DNA from: Candidatus Eisenbergiella merdigallinarum
GTDB taxonomy: Bacteria > Bacillota > Clostridia > Lachnospirales > Lachnospiraceae
Assembly (NCBI GenBank): GCA_019119355.1
Contig: DWXE01000039.1
Location: forward strand, 1-64,000
Reading direction: 5' to 3'
DNA length: 64,000 nt
Notes under the pieces: model-generated
Told to the model about the DNA's origin: nothing
Seen by the model: the letters and a program-made list of their open reading frames with translations, nothing else
Database searches by the model: none
Shown: one piece after another, positions 1-8,749 of the stretch
Position numbering within the stretch: position 1 is the first letter of the stretch
How the letters are laid out: every line of letters starts with the position of its first letter
Made by a program: the position numbers and the translations under genes

Positions 1-37
1 TATAGGAAAGGTGATTTTTTGTATAACTAACATCGCG

Positions 38-125
38 CACCCGCATAGCGGGTGGTTAATATTTCGCACGTTTCCGTTTCTCTGGTGAGAAACTCCAACG
101 TACTCAACTGGGTCTATCCGACCCA
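38..125. mobile_element. Three consecutive hairpins, possible IS200/IS605-like element end
   Basis: Three perfect hairpins follow one another: 38-44/48-54 (CACCCGC/GCGGGTG, loop ATA), 76-82/87-93 (GTTTCTC/GAGAAAC) and 109-114/120-125 (TGGGTC/GACCCA). A stem of this CACCCGC/GCGGGTG type followed by GTTAAT resembles the subterminal hairpins of IS200/IS605-family elements. No transposase is visible because the window starts here, so the identity is a guess. No credible gene covers 1-130. Confidence 0.3.
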
Positions 126-132
126 TAAAAAC

Positions 133-180
133 AAAAGGCTGCCGTCCTGCGGGGATTCCTCCGCAAAACGGCAGCCTTTT
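133..180 (-). terminator. Intrinsic terminator after the hydroxyacid dehydrogenase gene
   Basis: A 13-bp perfect stem (133-145 pairing with 168-180, core GGCTGCCG/CGGCAGCC) closes 21 bases after the stop codon of the minus-strand dehydrogenase gene. On the minus strand it is followed by a T-rich run (TTTTGTTTTTA). It could also act on the plus strand. Confidence 0.85.
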
Positions 181-201
181 CGCTTCGTTCCATCGTTCCT
201 T

Positions 202-1170
202 TTATACCACGACGTTCCGCTCTTCTCCGGCCAGGAAGGCTTCGATGTTTTTGCAGGTCTCGCTGACGCAGCGCTCCCGCGCTTCCGTGCTGGCCCACGC
301 CATGTGGGGCGTCATCTGCAGCTTTCCCGTATCCGCCACGGCCAGGAGCAAATCGTCCGGGCTCATGGGCTCCTTCTCGAAGACGTCCAGCCCGGCCCCG
401 CGGATCTTTCCGGCCATCAGCGCTTCCGCCAGCGCCCGGGTATCCACCACGGCTCCGCGGGCCACGTTGATCAGGATGGCCTCTTTCTTCATCCTTTCAA
501 AAGCCGACGCGTCCATCAGGTGCCGGGTCCGGTCGCTCAGCGGGCAGTGCAGGGACAGGATGTCCGACCGCTGCAGCAGCCCGTCGAAGTCCACCTGTTC
601 ATAGTCCCGGCAGGCGCTCTTTCCGGAAGCGGAGTAGAAAATGATCCGGCATCCCAGGGCCTGGGCCGCGGCCGCCACGCGGCGTCCGATGTTGCCCATC
701 CCCACGATCCCCCAGGTCTTTCCTTCCAGCTCCCAGAAGGTCTTTTCGTAATGCGTGAACCTCGTCTGGCGCGCGTAGGCTCCGGATCTGACGTATTCGT
801 CATAGTAGGGCAGGTTTTCCAGGACGGAAAGGGCCATCGCGATGGTGTGCTGCACCACCGCGGCGGTGGAGTAGTTCCTCACGTTCACCACCCGGATCCC
901 CCTGGACCTGCAGTATTCGATATCCACATTGTCGTAGCCGGTGGCGAACTGGCAGACGAGCTTCACCCTGCCCGCACCGTCCATGGTTCCGGCGTCCAGC
1001 TTCGCCTTATTGGAAACGACGATGTCCGCGTCCGCGATCCGTTCCGCCACCTCGTCGTTGGAAGTGACGTTGTAATACGTCACTTCCCCGTACTTCTGAA
1101 ATTCGTCCACGGAAACGTCCTCGCCCACGCTGCTTCTTTCCAGGACGACGATTTTCATTCTTCCGTTCAT
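202..1170 (-). CDS. D-2-hydroxyacid dehydrogenase (NAD-dependent)
   Basis: 322 aa, the usual length for the D-isomer 2-hydroxyacid dehydrogenase family, which interconverts 2-keto acids and D-2-hydroxyacids with NAD(P)H. The Rossmann motif GMGNIG lies at residues 157-162. The catalytic triad is visible as Arg in INVARGA (about 238), Glu in FEKEP (about 267) and His in TPHMAW (about 289). The exact substrate (glycerate, hydroxypyruvate, lactate) cannot be read from sequence. The gene starts 7 bases after the pgi stop, so the two are probably co-transcribed. ATG at 1170 is used here; a second in-frame ATG at 1158 (MKIVVLE) is an equally plausible start. Confidence 0.9.
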   Translation of the reverse strand: MNGRMKIVVLERSSVGEDVSVDEFQKYGEVTYYNVTSNDEVAERIADADIVVSNKAKLDAGTMDGAGRVKLVCQFATGYDNVDIEYCRSRGIRVVNVRNYSTAAVVQHTIAMALSVLENLPYYDEYVRSGAYARQTRFTHYEKTFWELEGKTWGIVGMGNIGRRVAAAAQALGCRIIFYSASGKSACRDYEQVDFDGLLQRSDILSLHCPLSDRTRHLMDASAFERMKKEAILINVARGAVVDTRALAEALMAGKIRGAGLDVFEKEPMSPDDLLLAVADTGKLQMTPHMAWASTEARERCVSETCKNIEAFLAGEERNVVV

Positions 1171-1177
1171 CTTCCGC

Positions 1178-2527
1178 TTACAGCCTCTTCAACAGTTCTT
1201 CTCTCTGCGCTTCGTAGCCGGGCTTTCCCAGAAGGGCGAACATGTTCTTCTTGTAGCTCTCCACGCCGGGCTGGTTGAAGGGATTCACGCCCAGCAGATA
1301 GCCGCTGACGCCGCAGGCGAATTCGAAGAAGTAGAACAGCTGGCCCAGATAGAACTCGCTGACTTCCGGTACGTTGATCACGAAGTTGGGCACCTGGCCG
1401 TCCGTGTGCGCCAGGATCGTCCCGTTCATGGCGCTCTTGTTGACGAAATCCACGCTCTGCCCGGCCAGATAGTTCAGGCCGTCCAGATCCACCGGCTCTT
1501 CGTTGATGATGATCTCTTCCCGGGAGGTCTCCACGTTGATCACGGTTTCGAACATGATCCGCGCGCCGTCCTGGATGAACTGCCCCATGGAGTGCAGATC
1601 CGTGGTCAGATCCACGCTGGCCGGGAAAATCCCCCTCTGATCCTTGCCTTCGCTCTCCCCGTAGAGCTGTTTCCACCACTCGGAAACGTAGTGCACCGCG
1701 GGCTCATAGTTGGCCAGGATTTCCACCGATTTCCCCTTCCGGAGCATGATGTTGCGCAGCGCCGCATATTTCATCGCGTCGTTTTCTTCGAACGGGGCGT
1801 TCAGCGCCATCTCCCGCCCGCTGGCAGCGCCTTCCATCAGCCTGTCGATATCCGCGCCGCTGACCGCGATGGGAAGCAGGCCCACCGCTGTGAGGACGGA
1901 AAAGCGCCCGCCCACATCGTCCGGAACCACGAAGGTTTCATAGCCTTCTTCGTCCGCAACCTTTTTCAGGGATCCCTTCGCCTTGTCCGTAGTGGCGTAA
2001 ATCCTGGAAGCGGCCCCTTCCTTGCCGTATTTCTTCTCCAGCATCTCCTTGAACACGCGGAACGCGATGGCCGGTTCCGTGGTGGTGCCGGATTTTGAAA
2101 TCATATTGATGGAGAAATCCCGGTCCCCGATCACATCCATCAGGTGCCGGATGTAGGTGGAACTGATGGAATTGCCCACGAAATAGATCTCCGGCGTCTT
2201 GCGGACCGATTTGTCCACCACGTTATAGAAGCTGTGGCGAAGGAATTCGATGGCCGCCCTGGCGCCCAGATAGGAACCGCCGATGCCGATCACCAGCAGC
2301 ACTTCGGAATCGCTTTTGATCTTCTCCGCCGCCTTCTTAATGCGCGAAAACTCCTCTTTGTCATAGTTCACCGGCAGGTCGATCCAACCCAGGAAATCGT
2401 TCCCCGCACCGGTTTTGGAAACCAGCAGTTCCTTCGCGTCGCAGGCCTGCTTCTTCATGTTGTCCACTTCGTGATCCATCACAAAGGGAGCGGCCTTGCT
2501 GTAGTCAAATGTCACTTTCGCGCTCAT
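1178..2527 (-). CDS. pgi: Glucose-6-phosphate isomerase
   Basis: 449 aa, typical of the shorter Bacillota-type phosphoglucose isomerases, which interconvert glucose-6-phosphate and fructose-6-phosphate in glycolysis and gluconeogenesis in the cytosol. The sugar-phosphate-binding SIS fold is marked by [11 protein letters not shown] (about residue 81) and by the phosphate-binding KSGTTTEPA (about 145). The catalytic Glu lies in [11 protein letters not shown] and a His in DLHSMGQF. The start is set by AAGGAGG placed 7 bases before ATG 2527. It lies downstream of the membrane protein gene ending at 2614 and just ahead of the dehydrogenase gene. Confidence 0.97.
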   Translation of the reverse strand: MSAKVTFDYSKAAPFVMDHEVDNMKKQACDAKELLVSKTGAGNDFLGWIDLPVNYDKEEFSRIKKAAEKIKSDSEVLLVIGIGGSYLGARAAIEFLRHSFYNVVDKSVRKTPEIYFVGNSISSTYIRHLMDVIGDRDFSINMISKSGTTTEPAIAFRVFKEMLEKKYGKEGAASRIYATTDKAKGSLKKVADEEGYETFVVPDDVGGRFSVLTAVGLLPIAVSGADIDRLMEGAASGREMALNAPFEENDAMKYAALRNIMLRKGKSVEILANYEPAVHYVSEWWKQLYGESEGKDQRGIFPASVDLTTDLHSMGQFIQDGARIMFETVINVETSREEIIINEEPVDLDGLNYLAGQSVDFVNKSAMNGTILAHTDGQVPNFVINVPEVSEFYLGQLFYFFEFACGVSGYLLGVNPFNQPGVESYKKNMFALLGKPGYEAQREELLKRL

Positions 2528-2613
2528 TTCTTTTCCTCCTTAAAACCGCCCGTTATTTCGGGCAAAATCTGTTCTAAATCCCGCTATCAGTTTAGCAAAG
2601 TTGCCTGTCGATT

Positions 2614-3357
2614 TCAAGCCAAAAATTCCCTCAGCAGCCTCTCCAGCTCGGCGCCGTCCCCGCCTTCCCGGGCGGGCGGCGCTCCCTTTGCGCCGTCTTC
2701 CCATGCCGTTGAGGCGTCCGTCGCAGGGCCGTTTTCTTCCTCCGCCCCGCCCTGTCCCGCCGCGCCGTTTTGAACCGGTTTTCCGGCCTCCCTCAGAGCC
2801 TTTCGTTCTTCCTCTTCCAGCCGGGCGCTGTCCTGCCGGGCGTTGCGGATCCGCTCGGGCATCCGGTTTTCCAGAAAATCCGTCACCGTGATTTTCAGCG
2901 CCTCGCGTTTTCCCGGGACATCGATGAGGCCGGACAGGCCGAAGTGCGCGTACAGCGACAGGAAGGCCTGCAGGTAATAGGGCAGCACCTGGCCCAGGGT
3001 TTCCCCGTGCGCCAGGCCGAGACAGGAACCGATGCCGTCCGCGAACACCGACAGCAGAAGGAACTGTCCGGACAGCTGATTGATCAGCCGCAGGCTGCAC
3101 CTTCCCACCCGGATGCCCTGCATGAATTTTTCCACGAAAACGCCCGCGTTCACGGAGCCTCCGTTGAGCTCATAGCAGTTCCGAAATTTCAGCTTGCACT
3201 GTTTCAGCAGCCTGTTTTCCGTGGCGGACATGTTTTCCGCCTCCCGGTTCAGCTTTTTTAAAATCACGCCGGTTATAAATCTGCATAAAATACTGAATAA
3301 TAAGAAGAACGCTGCCGCCCCCATAAAGAAGGCATGTCCCCTTTCAAAAGCCTGCAT
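2614..3357 (-). CDS. Conserved membrane-anchored protein of unknown function
   Basis: 247 aa starting at ATG 3357, chosen because GGGAGGAGG lies just upstream. One hydrophobic segment near the N-terminus (about residues 8-30, HAFFMGAAAFFLLFSILCRF) predicts a single membrane anchor. A helical body follows with hydrophobic stretches around residues 85-145. The last ~60 residues are a charged, low-complexity Ala/Glu/Gly tail that looks disordered. No family motif is recognised. It precedes pgi on the same strand by 86 bases, with a weak 5-bp GC hairpin (GCCCG/CGGGC, about 2549-2564) between them. Confidence 0.7.
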   Translation of the reverse strand: MQAFERGHAFFMGAAAFFLLFSILCRFITGVILKKLNREAENMSATENRLLKQCKLKFRNCYELNGGSVNAGVFVEKFMQGIRVGRCSLRLINQLSGQFLLLSVFADGIGSCLGLAHGETLGQVLPYYLQAFLSLYAHFGLSGLIDVPGKREALKITVTDFLENRMPERIRNARQDSARLEEEERKALREAGKPVQNGAAGQGGAEEENGPATDASTAWEDGAKGAPPAREGGDGAELERLLREFLA

Positions 3358-3470
3358 ACGAATTCCTCCTCCCGTTTCAAGATCCAGTATAAATCCCGCG
3401 GGTATCCCCGGCAATCCCTCTTCGGCCGGGCTCAAATTACATTTTTCGCCTTTCTTTTTCGCAACAAAAC

Positions 3471-3479
3471 TGTTATAAT
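3471..3479 (+). promoter_or_regulatory. Extended -10 promoter for the TSCPD gene
   Basis: TGTTATAAT is a consensus extended -10 (TG-N-TATAAT) about 50 bases before the TSCPD protein start. No good -35 box is visible at the usual distance, which is tolerated in extended -10 promoters. Confidence 0.55.
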
Positions 3480-3531
3480 CGCTTTATTGACAGAAAAAAG
3501 CAAAATTACAGAATTTACGGGAGGATAAGAA

Positions 3532-3777
3532 ATGCGTTACAAGACGAAAGGAACCTGCTCCACTGCGATCGATATAGAAATGGACGGCGATGTGATCCGC
3601 TCCGTGGCTTTCACCGGAGGGTGCAACGGAAATCTGAAGGGGATTTCCAGCCTGGTGTCCGGGATGAAGGCGGAAGACGCCATCGCGAAGCTCAAGGGGA
3701 TCCGCTGCGGATTCAAGCCCACTTCATGTCCCGACCAGCTGGCCTGCGCACTGGAAGAAATGCTGCAGACCCGGTAA
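3532..3777 (+). CDS. TSCPD domain protein (TIGR03905 family)
   Basis: 81 aa, a full-length member of the small TSCPD family. The name-giving motif appears as PTSCPDQLA near residues 63-71, and there are further cysteines in GTCSTAI, TGGCNGN and IRCGF. The domain is also found at the C-terminus of some ribonucleotide reductases, where it is thought to bind metal; the role of the free-standing form is not established. GGGAGG sits 9 bases before the ATG. It is followed by murG after 81 bases, possibly in one transcript. Confidence 0.88.
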   Translation: MRYKTKGTCSTAIDIEMDGDVIRSVAFTGGCNGNLKGISSLVSGMKAEDAIAKLKGIRCGFKPTSCPDQLACALEEMLQTR

Positions 3778-3858
3778 GGGCGCGGCACATCCGAAAAGAT
3801 CACCGGGGCGGACTTTCCCGAAAGCGCCCGCCCCTGACAGGAAGGAGGCATCTTTCCG

Positions 3859-4935
3859 ATGCGCAAAAAAATCGTTCTCACCGGCGGCGGAACAGCCGGC
3901 CATATCACGCCGAACATCGCTCTTCTTCCGCGCCTGGAGCAGAAGGGATACGACGTCTTTTACATCGGCTCCTACGACGGCATGGAAAAAAGGCTGATGG
4001 CAGATTACCGCACCCCTTATTACGGGATTTCCACCGGGAAATTCCGCCGGTATTTCGATTTGAAAAATTTTACCGACCCGTTCCGCGTGCTGAAAGGGTT
4101 TACGGAAGCCCGGAAAATCCTGAAGGAGATCCAGCCCGATCTGGTCTTTTCCAAGGGCGGCTTCGTGGCCGTGCCCGTGGTCCGCGCGGCCGCTTCTCTG
4201 AAGATTCCCTGCGTGATCCACGAGTCCGACATGACGCCGGGGCTCGCCAACAAGCTGTGCATCCCCGTGGCCAAAAAGGTGTGCTGCAACTTTCCCGAGA
4301 CGATGCGCACCCTTCCCGCTTCCAGGGCGGTCCTGACCGGATCTCCCATCCGGGAAGAGCTGCTGAAAGGGGATCCGGAAGCGGCCCGCAGGCTGTGCGG
4401 TTTCGATTCCAGCAAGCCCGTCCTGATGGTCATCGGGGGCTCCCTGGGGTCCGCCGCCATCAATCAGGCCGTCCGGGAATCCCTGCCCGCCCTGCTGGCC
4501 GATTTCCAGATCGTCCACATCTGCGGGAAGGATAAAATCGACAATCTCCTTCTCAACACCGGAGGCTATCGTCAGTTCGAATACCTGAAATCCGAACTCA
4601 AGGACGTATTCGCCATGGCGGACGTGGTGGTTTCCCGCGCCGGAGCCAACGCCATCTGCGAGCTGCTGGCGCTGAAGAAGCCGAACCTGCTCATTCCCCT
4701 GTCCGCCGGAGCCAGCCGCGGCGATCAGATTCTGAACGCCCGCTCCTTCGAATCCCAGGGATTTTCCATGGTGCTGGACGAAGATTACCTCTCTCCCGGA
4801 CTGCTCACCGAAAAGGTCCAGGAGCTGTACTTCACCCGCCAGACCTATATCGCGGCCATGTCCAAAAGCCAGCAGACCAACGCGATTTCCACCATCATCG
4901 GCCTGTTCGAGGATATCGTGTCCGGGCGCTGCTGA
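3859..4935 (+). CDS. murG: UDP-GlcNAc:undecaprenyl-PP-MurNAc-pentapeptide GlcNAc transferase
   Basis: 358 aa, the usual MurG length. MurG adds GlcNAc to lipid I to make lipid II on the cytoplasmic face of the membrane. The N-terminal glycine-rich loop GGGTAGHITPN is at residues 8-18, with His in the conserved position. The second glycine-rich loop GGSLGSAAIN is near 194-203. The donor-binding region reads SRAGANAICELLA near 256-268. AGGAAGGAGG lies 9 bases before the ATG. It stands alone here rather than in a division/cell-wall cluster, which is common in Clostridia with a second murG-like gene; no mur or fts genes are nearby. Confidence 0.95.
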   Translation: MRKKIVLTGGGTAGHITPNIALLPRLEQKGYDVFYIGSYDGMEKRLMADYRTPYYGISTGKFRRYFDLKNFTDPFRVLKGFTEARKILKEIQPDLVFSKGGFVAVPVVRAAASLKIPCVIHESDMTPGLANKLCIPVAKKVCCNFPETMRTLPASRAVLTGSPIREELLKGDPEAARRLCGFDSSKPVLMVIGGSLGSAAINQAVRESLPALLADFQIVHICGKDKIDNLLLNTGGYRQFEYLKSELKDVFAMADVVVSRAGANAICELLALKKPNLLIPLSAGASRGDQILNARSFESQGFSMVLDEDYLSPGLLTEKVQELYFTRQTYIAAMSKSQQTNAISTIIGLFEDIVSGRC

Positions 4936-4950
4936 CCCGCCGCCCGTAGA

Positions 4951-5001
4951 AAAACTGCCGCCTTTCCGGCTTCAAAACCGGTAAGGGCGGCAGCTTTTTT
5001 T
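4951..5001. terminator. Bidirectional terminator between murG and the DegV gene
   Basis: CTGCCGCC (4955-4962) pairs with GGCGGCAG (4986-4993), with an inner CCGG/CCGG stem. T-runs flank it on both strands (CTTTTTTTT on plus, TTTTTC on minus). It lies between two convergent genes and can serve both. Confidence 0.85.
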
Positions 5002-5004
5002 CCG

Positions 5005-5985
5005 TTAAATCCCGAATTCTTCCGCATATCTCATGGTTCCGGAAACCTCCGGCGACACGTCCGCTCCTTCCGTCTCCTCCCGCAGCTCCTCCGGCGTCCA
5101 TTTGCGCAGAAAGCCCGCTCCCACCGGGTATGGCCCGGTATGCACGCCGATGGTGGCGCCGATCTGGATTTCATCCCAGTCCCCGGGCAGGTTTCCCGCT
5201 TCTTCCAGCCTTCTTTTCAGATCCTCGCGAAACGCCAGATACTCCGGCACCGGAAGCCCTTCTCCCGTGGCGAAACGGTAGCCCTTCAGGTCGATCTTTT
5301 CCCGCTCCACGTACTGCAGTAGCCGCTCCGCCACCTTCTGCAGGGAACGCTTCCTGCCCCGGCACAGCTCCGTCGGCCCCAGCTCGCCGTCGTAAAACTG
5401 CAGCAGCGGCTTGATCTCCAGCACGCTGCCCACCACGCAGGCCGCCTTGCCGATCCTTCCGCCCCGCTCCAGATATTTCAGATCCTTCGTGGTGAAAAAA
5501 ATGCGCCCCGACTCCCGGATCCGCTCCAGAACCCGCACCGCCGTCCGGAGGGACGCCCCGCAGTCCCTCAGCCGGACGGCTTCCTCCACGAACAGGCCCT
5601 GCAGCCCGGTGGCGAGCCTGGAATCCATCACTTCAATTTCCGCTTCCGGGAAGTCCTCCGTCAGGGCTGTCCTGGCGTTTGCCGCGGCTTCCATGGAACC
5701 GCTGAAATTCCGGGTCAGGCAGATGCAAAGCACCGGCAGCCCCTCTTTGACTGCCGGCAAAAACGCATCCATATAGTCCTGAACGGAAGGCATGGACGTT
5801 TTGGGAAAACAGTCCGGCCTGGCTTCCATCTCCCGGTAAAAATCCGTCACCGCGATCTGTTTTCCTTCCTGCAAATACTCCTTCCCGTCCAGGGAAACAT
5901 AAAAGGGCACGACGGAAACGCCCGCCCTCTTCGTCCAGTCCTCCGAAAGGTCGCAGGAGCTGTCGCTCACGATGCAAAATTTCAT
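5005..5985 (-). CDS. DegV family fatty-acid-binding protein
   Basis: 326 aa, slightly longer than the usual ~280-290 aa. DegV proteins bind a fatty acid; FakB members present it to the FakA kinase for phospholipid synthesis. The N-terminal signature VSDSSCDLSED (residues 6-16) and the fatty-acid-head-group motif KTSMPSVQDY (about 62-71) are present. A partner FakA kinase is not in the window, so FakB function is inferred from family only. The ATG overlaps the stop of the upstream HIT gene (ATGA), indicating an operon with coupled translation. Confidence 0.9.
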   Translation of the reverse strand: MKFCIVSDSSCDLSEDWTKRAGVSVVPFYVSLDGKEYLQEGKQIAVTDFYREMEARPDCFPKTSMPSVQDYMDAFLPAVKEGLPVLCICLTRNFSGSMEAAANARTALTEDFPEAEIEVMDSRLATGLQGLFVEEAVRLRDCGASLRTAVRVLERIRESGRIFFTTKDLKYLERGGRIGKAACVVGSVLEIKPLLQFYDGELGPTELCRGRKRSLQKVAERLLQYVEREKIDLKGYRFATGEGLPVPEYLAFREDLKRRLEEAGNLPGDWDEIQIGATIGVHTGPYPVGAGFLRKWTPEELREETEGADVSPEVSGTMRYAEEFGI

Positions 5986-6419
5986 AACGTTCCGCGCCCC
6001 TGCTCCTCTCCTTCGCAGATGATCCTGCGCACCGCTTCCAGCTCCTCCTGATCCGCCTTGCCCTGCTTCCCGCCGATGATCTGCCCGTCGCCGTAATAGC
6101 GCGGAATCATGTGGATGTGGAAATGAAACACCGTCTGTCCCGCCACTTCGCCGTTGTTCTGCAACAGGTTAAAGCCGTCGCAGGAAAGCCGCTCCGTCAT
6201 CCGTCCCGCCATCCGTCCGGCCAGGGCAAAAGCCTCCCGGCACCATTCTTCCGGCAGCTCGTACAGATTGGCGAAGTGCTCTTTGGGCAGCACCAGAGCA
6301 TGTCCCCTGGTGGCGGGCCCCAGATCCAGGATCACCCGGAACCGTTCGTCCTCGTACAGCGTTTTGGACGGGATTTCCCCGTTGGCTATTTTACAGAAAA
6401 TACAGTCGTCTTTCTTCAT
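5982..6419 (-). CDS. HIT family nucleotide hydrolase/transferase
   Basis: 145 aa from ATG 6419, chosen because AGGGAAGGAAAG lies just upstream; this start gives the standard HIT N-terminus KKDDCIFCKIANGEIPS. The histidine triad reads HFHIHMIPRY near residue 100. Such proteins hydrolyse AMP or GMP conjugates (Hint-like phosphoramidases). The two N-terminal cysteines (CIFC) are the zinc ligands seen in many members. First gene of a two-gene operon with the DegV gene, overlapping by four bases. Confidence 0.93.
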   Translation of the reverse strand: MKKDDCIFCKIANGEIPSKTLYEDERFRVILDLGPATRGHALVLPKEHFANLYELPEEWCREAFALAGRMAGRMTERLSCDGFNLLQNNGEVAGQTVFHFHIHMIPRYYGDGQIIGGKQGKADQEELEAVRRIICEGEEQGRGTL

Positions 6420-6448
6420 GCTTTCCTTCCCTCTCGCCCCGGCGCGTT

Positions 6449-7069
6449 CTAATACGCGCGGCGCGTTCCCCATCTCGGGATAATATTCAGCAGAAACGCC
6501 AGAAGGAATCCGGACAACAGCCCTCCCACGTGCGCCGCGTTGTTCACGTTCGCCCCGTAAAATCCGGCGTACAGGGACAGAAACACCGCGATCAGCATCC
6601 GCTGCATGGAAATATGCGCGGCGGCCCCTTTCCTGACGATGACCAGAAACAGCAGCGCGCCGGTGAGCCCGAAGACCGCTCCGCTGGCCCCGATGGAATC
6701 GTAAAAGCCTCCCGTGGAGAGCTCATAGGCCGAAGAGAGCAGATTTCCGCATACCGCGGACAGGGCGTACAGGATCAGAAAGCGGGGCTTGCCCAGCGTC
6801 CGCTCCACGATCTCCCCGCAGAAGTAGAGAAGCAGCATGTTGTTCACCAGATGCTCGATGTCCGCATGCAGAAAGGCGGCCGTAATGAGCCGGTAAAACT
6901 CCCTTCCGTGCAGCAGATAGATCACGCTGTAGCAGCCTTTTGCTTCCATCCGGAATCCCAGCGCCGGAAAGAGAATTCCCAACGCAAAAACGATGACGTT
7001 GATCCCGATCAGGGCTACGGTGCAGGCGGGCAAATCTACAGTTTTTCTCGGATTTTCCCGGTATTCCAT
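6449..7069 (-). CDS. Rhomboid family intramembrane serine protease
   Basis: 206 aa starting at ATG 7069, which has AGGAGG 8 bases upstream. The catalytic serine is in GASGAVFG and the catalytic histidine in NAAHVGG, both inside predicted membrane helices. The conserved HLVNNMLLL of the family's TM2 is also present. Six hydrophobic segments are visible, as in compact bacterial rhomboids. The enzyme cleaves substrates within the membrane; no substrate can be assigned. It ends 30 bases before the HIT gene and may be the promoter-proximal gene of that operon. Confidence 0.94.
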   Translation of the reverse strand: MEYRENPRKTVDLPACTVALIGINVIVFALGILFPALGFRMEAKGCYSVIYLLHGREFYRLITAAFLHADIEHLVNNMLLLYFCGEIVERTLGKPRFLILYALSAVCGNLLSSAYELSTGGFYDSIGASGAVFGLTGALLFLVIVRKGAAAHISMQRMLIAVFLSLYAGFYGANVNNAAHVGGLLSGFLLAFLLNIIPRWGTRRAY

Positions 7070-7140
7070 GGCGGTTTCCTCCTGTAACAAAGGGTATCAC
7101 GTCGGGCCACCTCTGTCAATCCAAAACCCCGCCGCCCGGC

Positions 7141-8337
7141 TCACCGCCCGCGGGAATAAAAGCGCAGCGCAAACCGCTCCCTGCCGAACTGTATCACATC
7201 CCCTTCCCGGAGCGAGGCCGATTCGTTGGGCGACAGCTTCTTTCCGTTGACGATGGTCCCGTTTCTGGAATTTAAGTCCAGCACGCGGATTCCTCCTTCC
7301 GACGCCTGCAGGCGGGCGTGGATCCGGCTCACCGAGCTGTCCGTCAGCTCGATGGAAACCCTGCCCTTCAGTTTTCCCACCGTCATGGGAAGCTGATCCA
7401 GGGGAAAGCGGCGGTTTCCTCCCTCTTCCTCCAGCCAGGCGGTCTTCTCCTTTTCCGTTCCGCGCTCCAGATCCGTAAAATAGACCGTCTCCCCGGTTCC
7501 TTTCGGATCCAGCTGCCCCGCGTAGCTGTCCCACACCGTATCCGGCCAGGGCTCCTCCAAAGGCTCCTCCTCCCGCTCCTTTCCCCGTTTTTTCCGCATT
7601 CGGGAAAACAGCCGGGAGAACAGGCCTTTCTTTCGGGGCGCTTTTTCGCCTTCCTCCTCCGTTTCCAAAGAGCGGTCCGCAGCGGCCGGGTCTCCGCAGT
7701 CCCTCCCTTCTCCCTGTTCCCGATCCTGCGCGAAGGAAGGGGCGAAGGGATCCGCCTCCCGTTCCAGACCCTCCGCCGCTTCCCGCGCCCGGGCCTCCTC
7801 CTTTTCCAGATACGGAAGGAAAGAGCTCAGCACGAAATACGCTCCTTTCGACAGTTTGTAAAACTGGTAGGCCACGTTCACGGCGTGTTCGTCCCCATGA
7901 TCCACATGCTCCAGGAAAAAATCCGCCAGATTCGCGTAGCGGTACTCCTCCTCTTTGCGCCCCGGATCGAAGCAGAAGAAAAGCTCCTCGGTTTCCACAT
8001 CTGCGAAGAGCATTTCCGCCTCCAGGACCAGCCCCTGTTCGTCCAGCAGATATTCCCCCAGATCTTCCTGCATGGCCGCGATGGAACGCAGGATCCGGGC
8101 CAGATCTTCCAGGCCCATTTTCGCCGACTCGTACAGCCGTTCCAGCGGCTGACGGGAAGAAATGTCGTAATAGAGCCAGGTTTCCCCGTCCAGAAACCGC
8201 GGCCGGCAGTCCAGCAGGCGGCCGATCCGGTTTTCCTCCATCATCCTCCAGGCATATCCCCCAAAAAGCGCAGGCTGCAGGCACTTTTGAACCAGATAGC
8301 TGTGATTCAGCTCCCGTTTGTAAGTCACTTCATTCAT
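7141..8337 (-). CDS. DUF6382 and FHA domain protein of the Tad locus
   Basis: 398 aa. The N-terminal ~165 residues match the DUF6382 type of domain found with Tad pili in Clostridia. A charged, low-complexity linker follows (about 170-300). The C-terminus (about 315-395) is an FHA fold, with phosphothreonine-binding features GKLKGRVSIELTDSSVSRIHARL and LDLNSRNGTIVNGK. FHA domains bind phosphothreonine peptides, so the protein may link pilus assembly to Ser/Thr kinase signalling; that is inference and no kinase lies in the window. Its start overlaps the end of the preceding TadE-like gene by 8 bases, placing it last in the tad operon. Confidence 0.85.
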   Translation of the reverse strand: MNEVTYKRELNHSYLVQKCLQPALFGGYAWRMMEENRIGRLLDCRPRFLDGETWLYYDISSRQPLERLYESAKMGLEDLARILRSIAAMQEDLGEYLLDEQGLVLEAEMLFADVETEELFFCFDPGRKEEEYRYANLADFFLEHVDHGDEHAVNVAYQFYKLSKGAYFVLSSFLPYLEKEEARAREAAEGLEREADPFAPSFAQDREQGEGRDCGDPAAADRSLETEEEGEKAPRKKGLFSRLFSRMRKKRGKEREEEPLEEPWPDTVWDSYAGQLDPKGTGETVYFTDLERGTEKEKTAWLEEEGGNRRFPLDQLPMTVGKLKGRVSIELTDSSVSRIHARLQASEGGIRVLDLNSRNGTIVNGKKLSPNESASLREGDVIQFGRERFALRFYSRGR

Positions 8338-8749
8338 CCGTTTCCCCCGTTTCGCTCAATTTCCGGATCCCCCTGATGTAGGCGACGGGCTCCCTGACCG
8401 CGATCTTCCAGGAAGCGGTCAGCGGGGGGATCCCCATGGACTCCAGCGGCGTATCCCGGCGCAGGGAGACCTGTGCAAAGAGAAGGCCTGCCCGGATCGA
8501 CCGTTCCTCCGCCTGAAACCGGAGCACCTCGCCCTCCAGGATTTCATCCAGCTGGCTCTCCACATAAGCCTCGCCCCGTTCCGGGAAGCGGCTTCCCCGA
8601 AAGGCCGCCACGTAGGCCGCCTGCGTCAGGAAACATCCCTGATAAAGATAGCTGCACAAAAAGACCAGCAGCAAGATTATAACGGACGCCCAGGGCAACA
8701 AAAAGGCCGCTTCCACGATCACGTATCCGTCCCTTCCCCGCCGCTTCAT
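8330..8749 (-). CDS. TadE-like pseudopilin
   Basis: 139 aa. ATG 8749 overlaps the stop of the prepilin peptidase gene (ATGA). The N-terminus is a short basic leader followed by GYVIVEAAFLLPW and a long hydrophobic helix, the hallmark of TadE/TadF minor pilins with the conserved Glu shortly after the cleavage site. The remaining ~100 residues are presumably extracellular. It is probably cleaved by the adjacent prepilin peptidase and incorporated into or used for assembly of the Flp pilus. Confidence 0.82.
   Translation of the reverse strand: MKRRGRDGYVIVEAAFLLPWASVIILLLVFLCSYLYQGCFLTQAAYVAAFRGSRFPERGEAYVESQLDEILEGEVLRFQAEERSIRAGLLFAQVSLRRDTPLESMGIPPLTASWKIAVREPVAYIRGIRKLSETGETDE

Noticed and set aside
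52-1278. A 408-aa plus-strand frame at the left end
   Set aside because: It is antisense to the D-2-hydroxyacid dehydrogenase gene, whose catalytic residues are all present on the minus strand.
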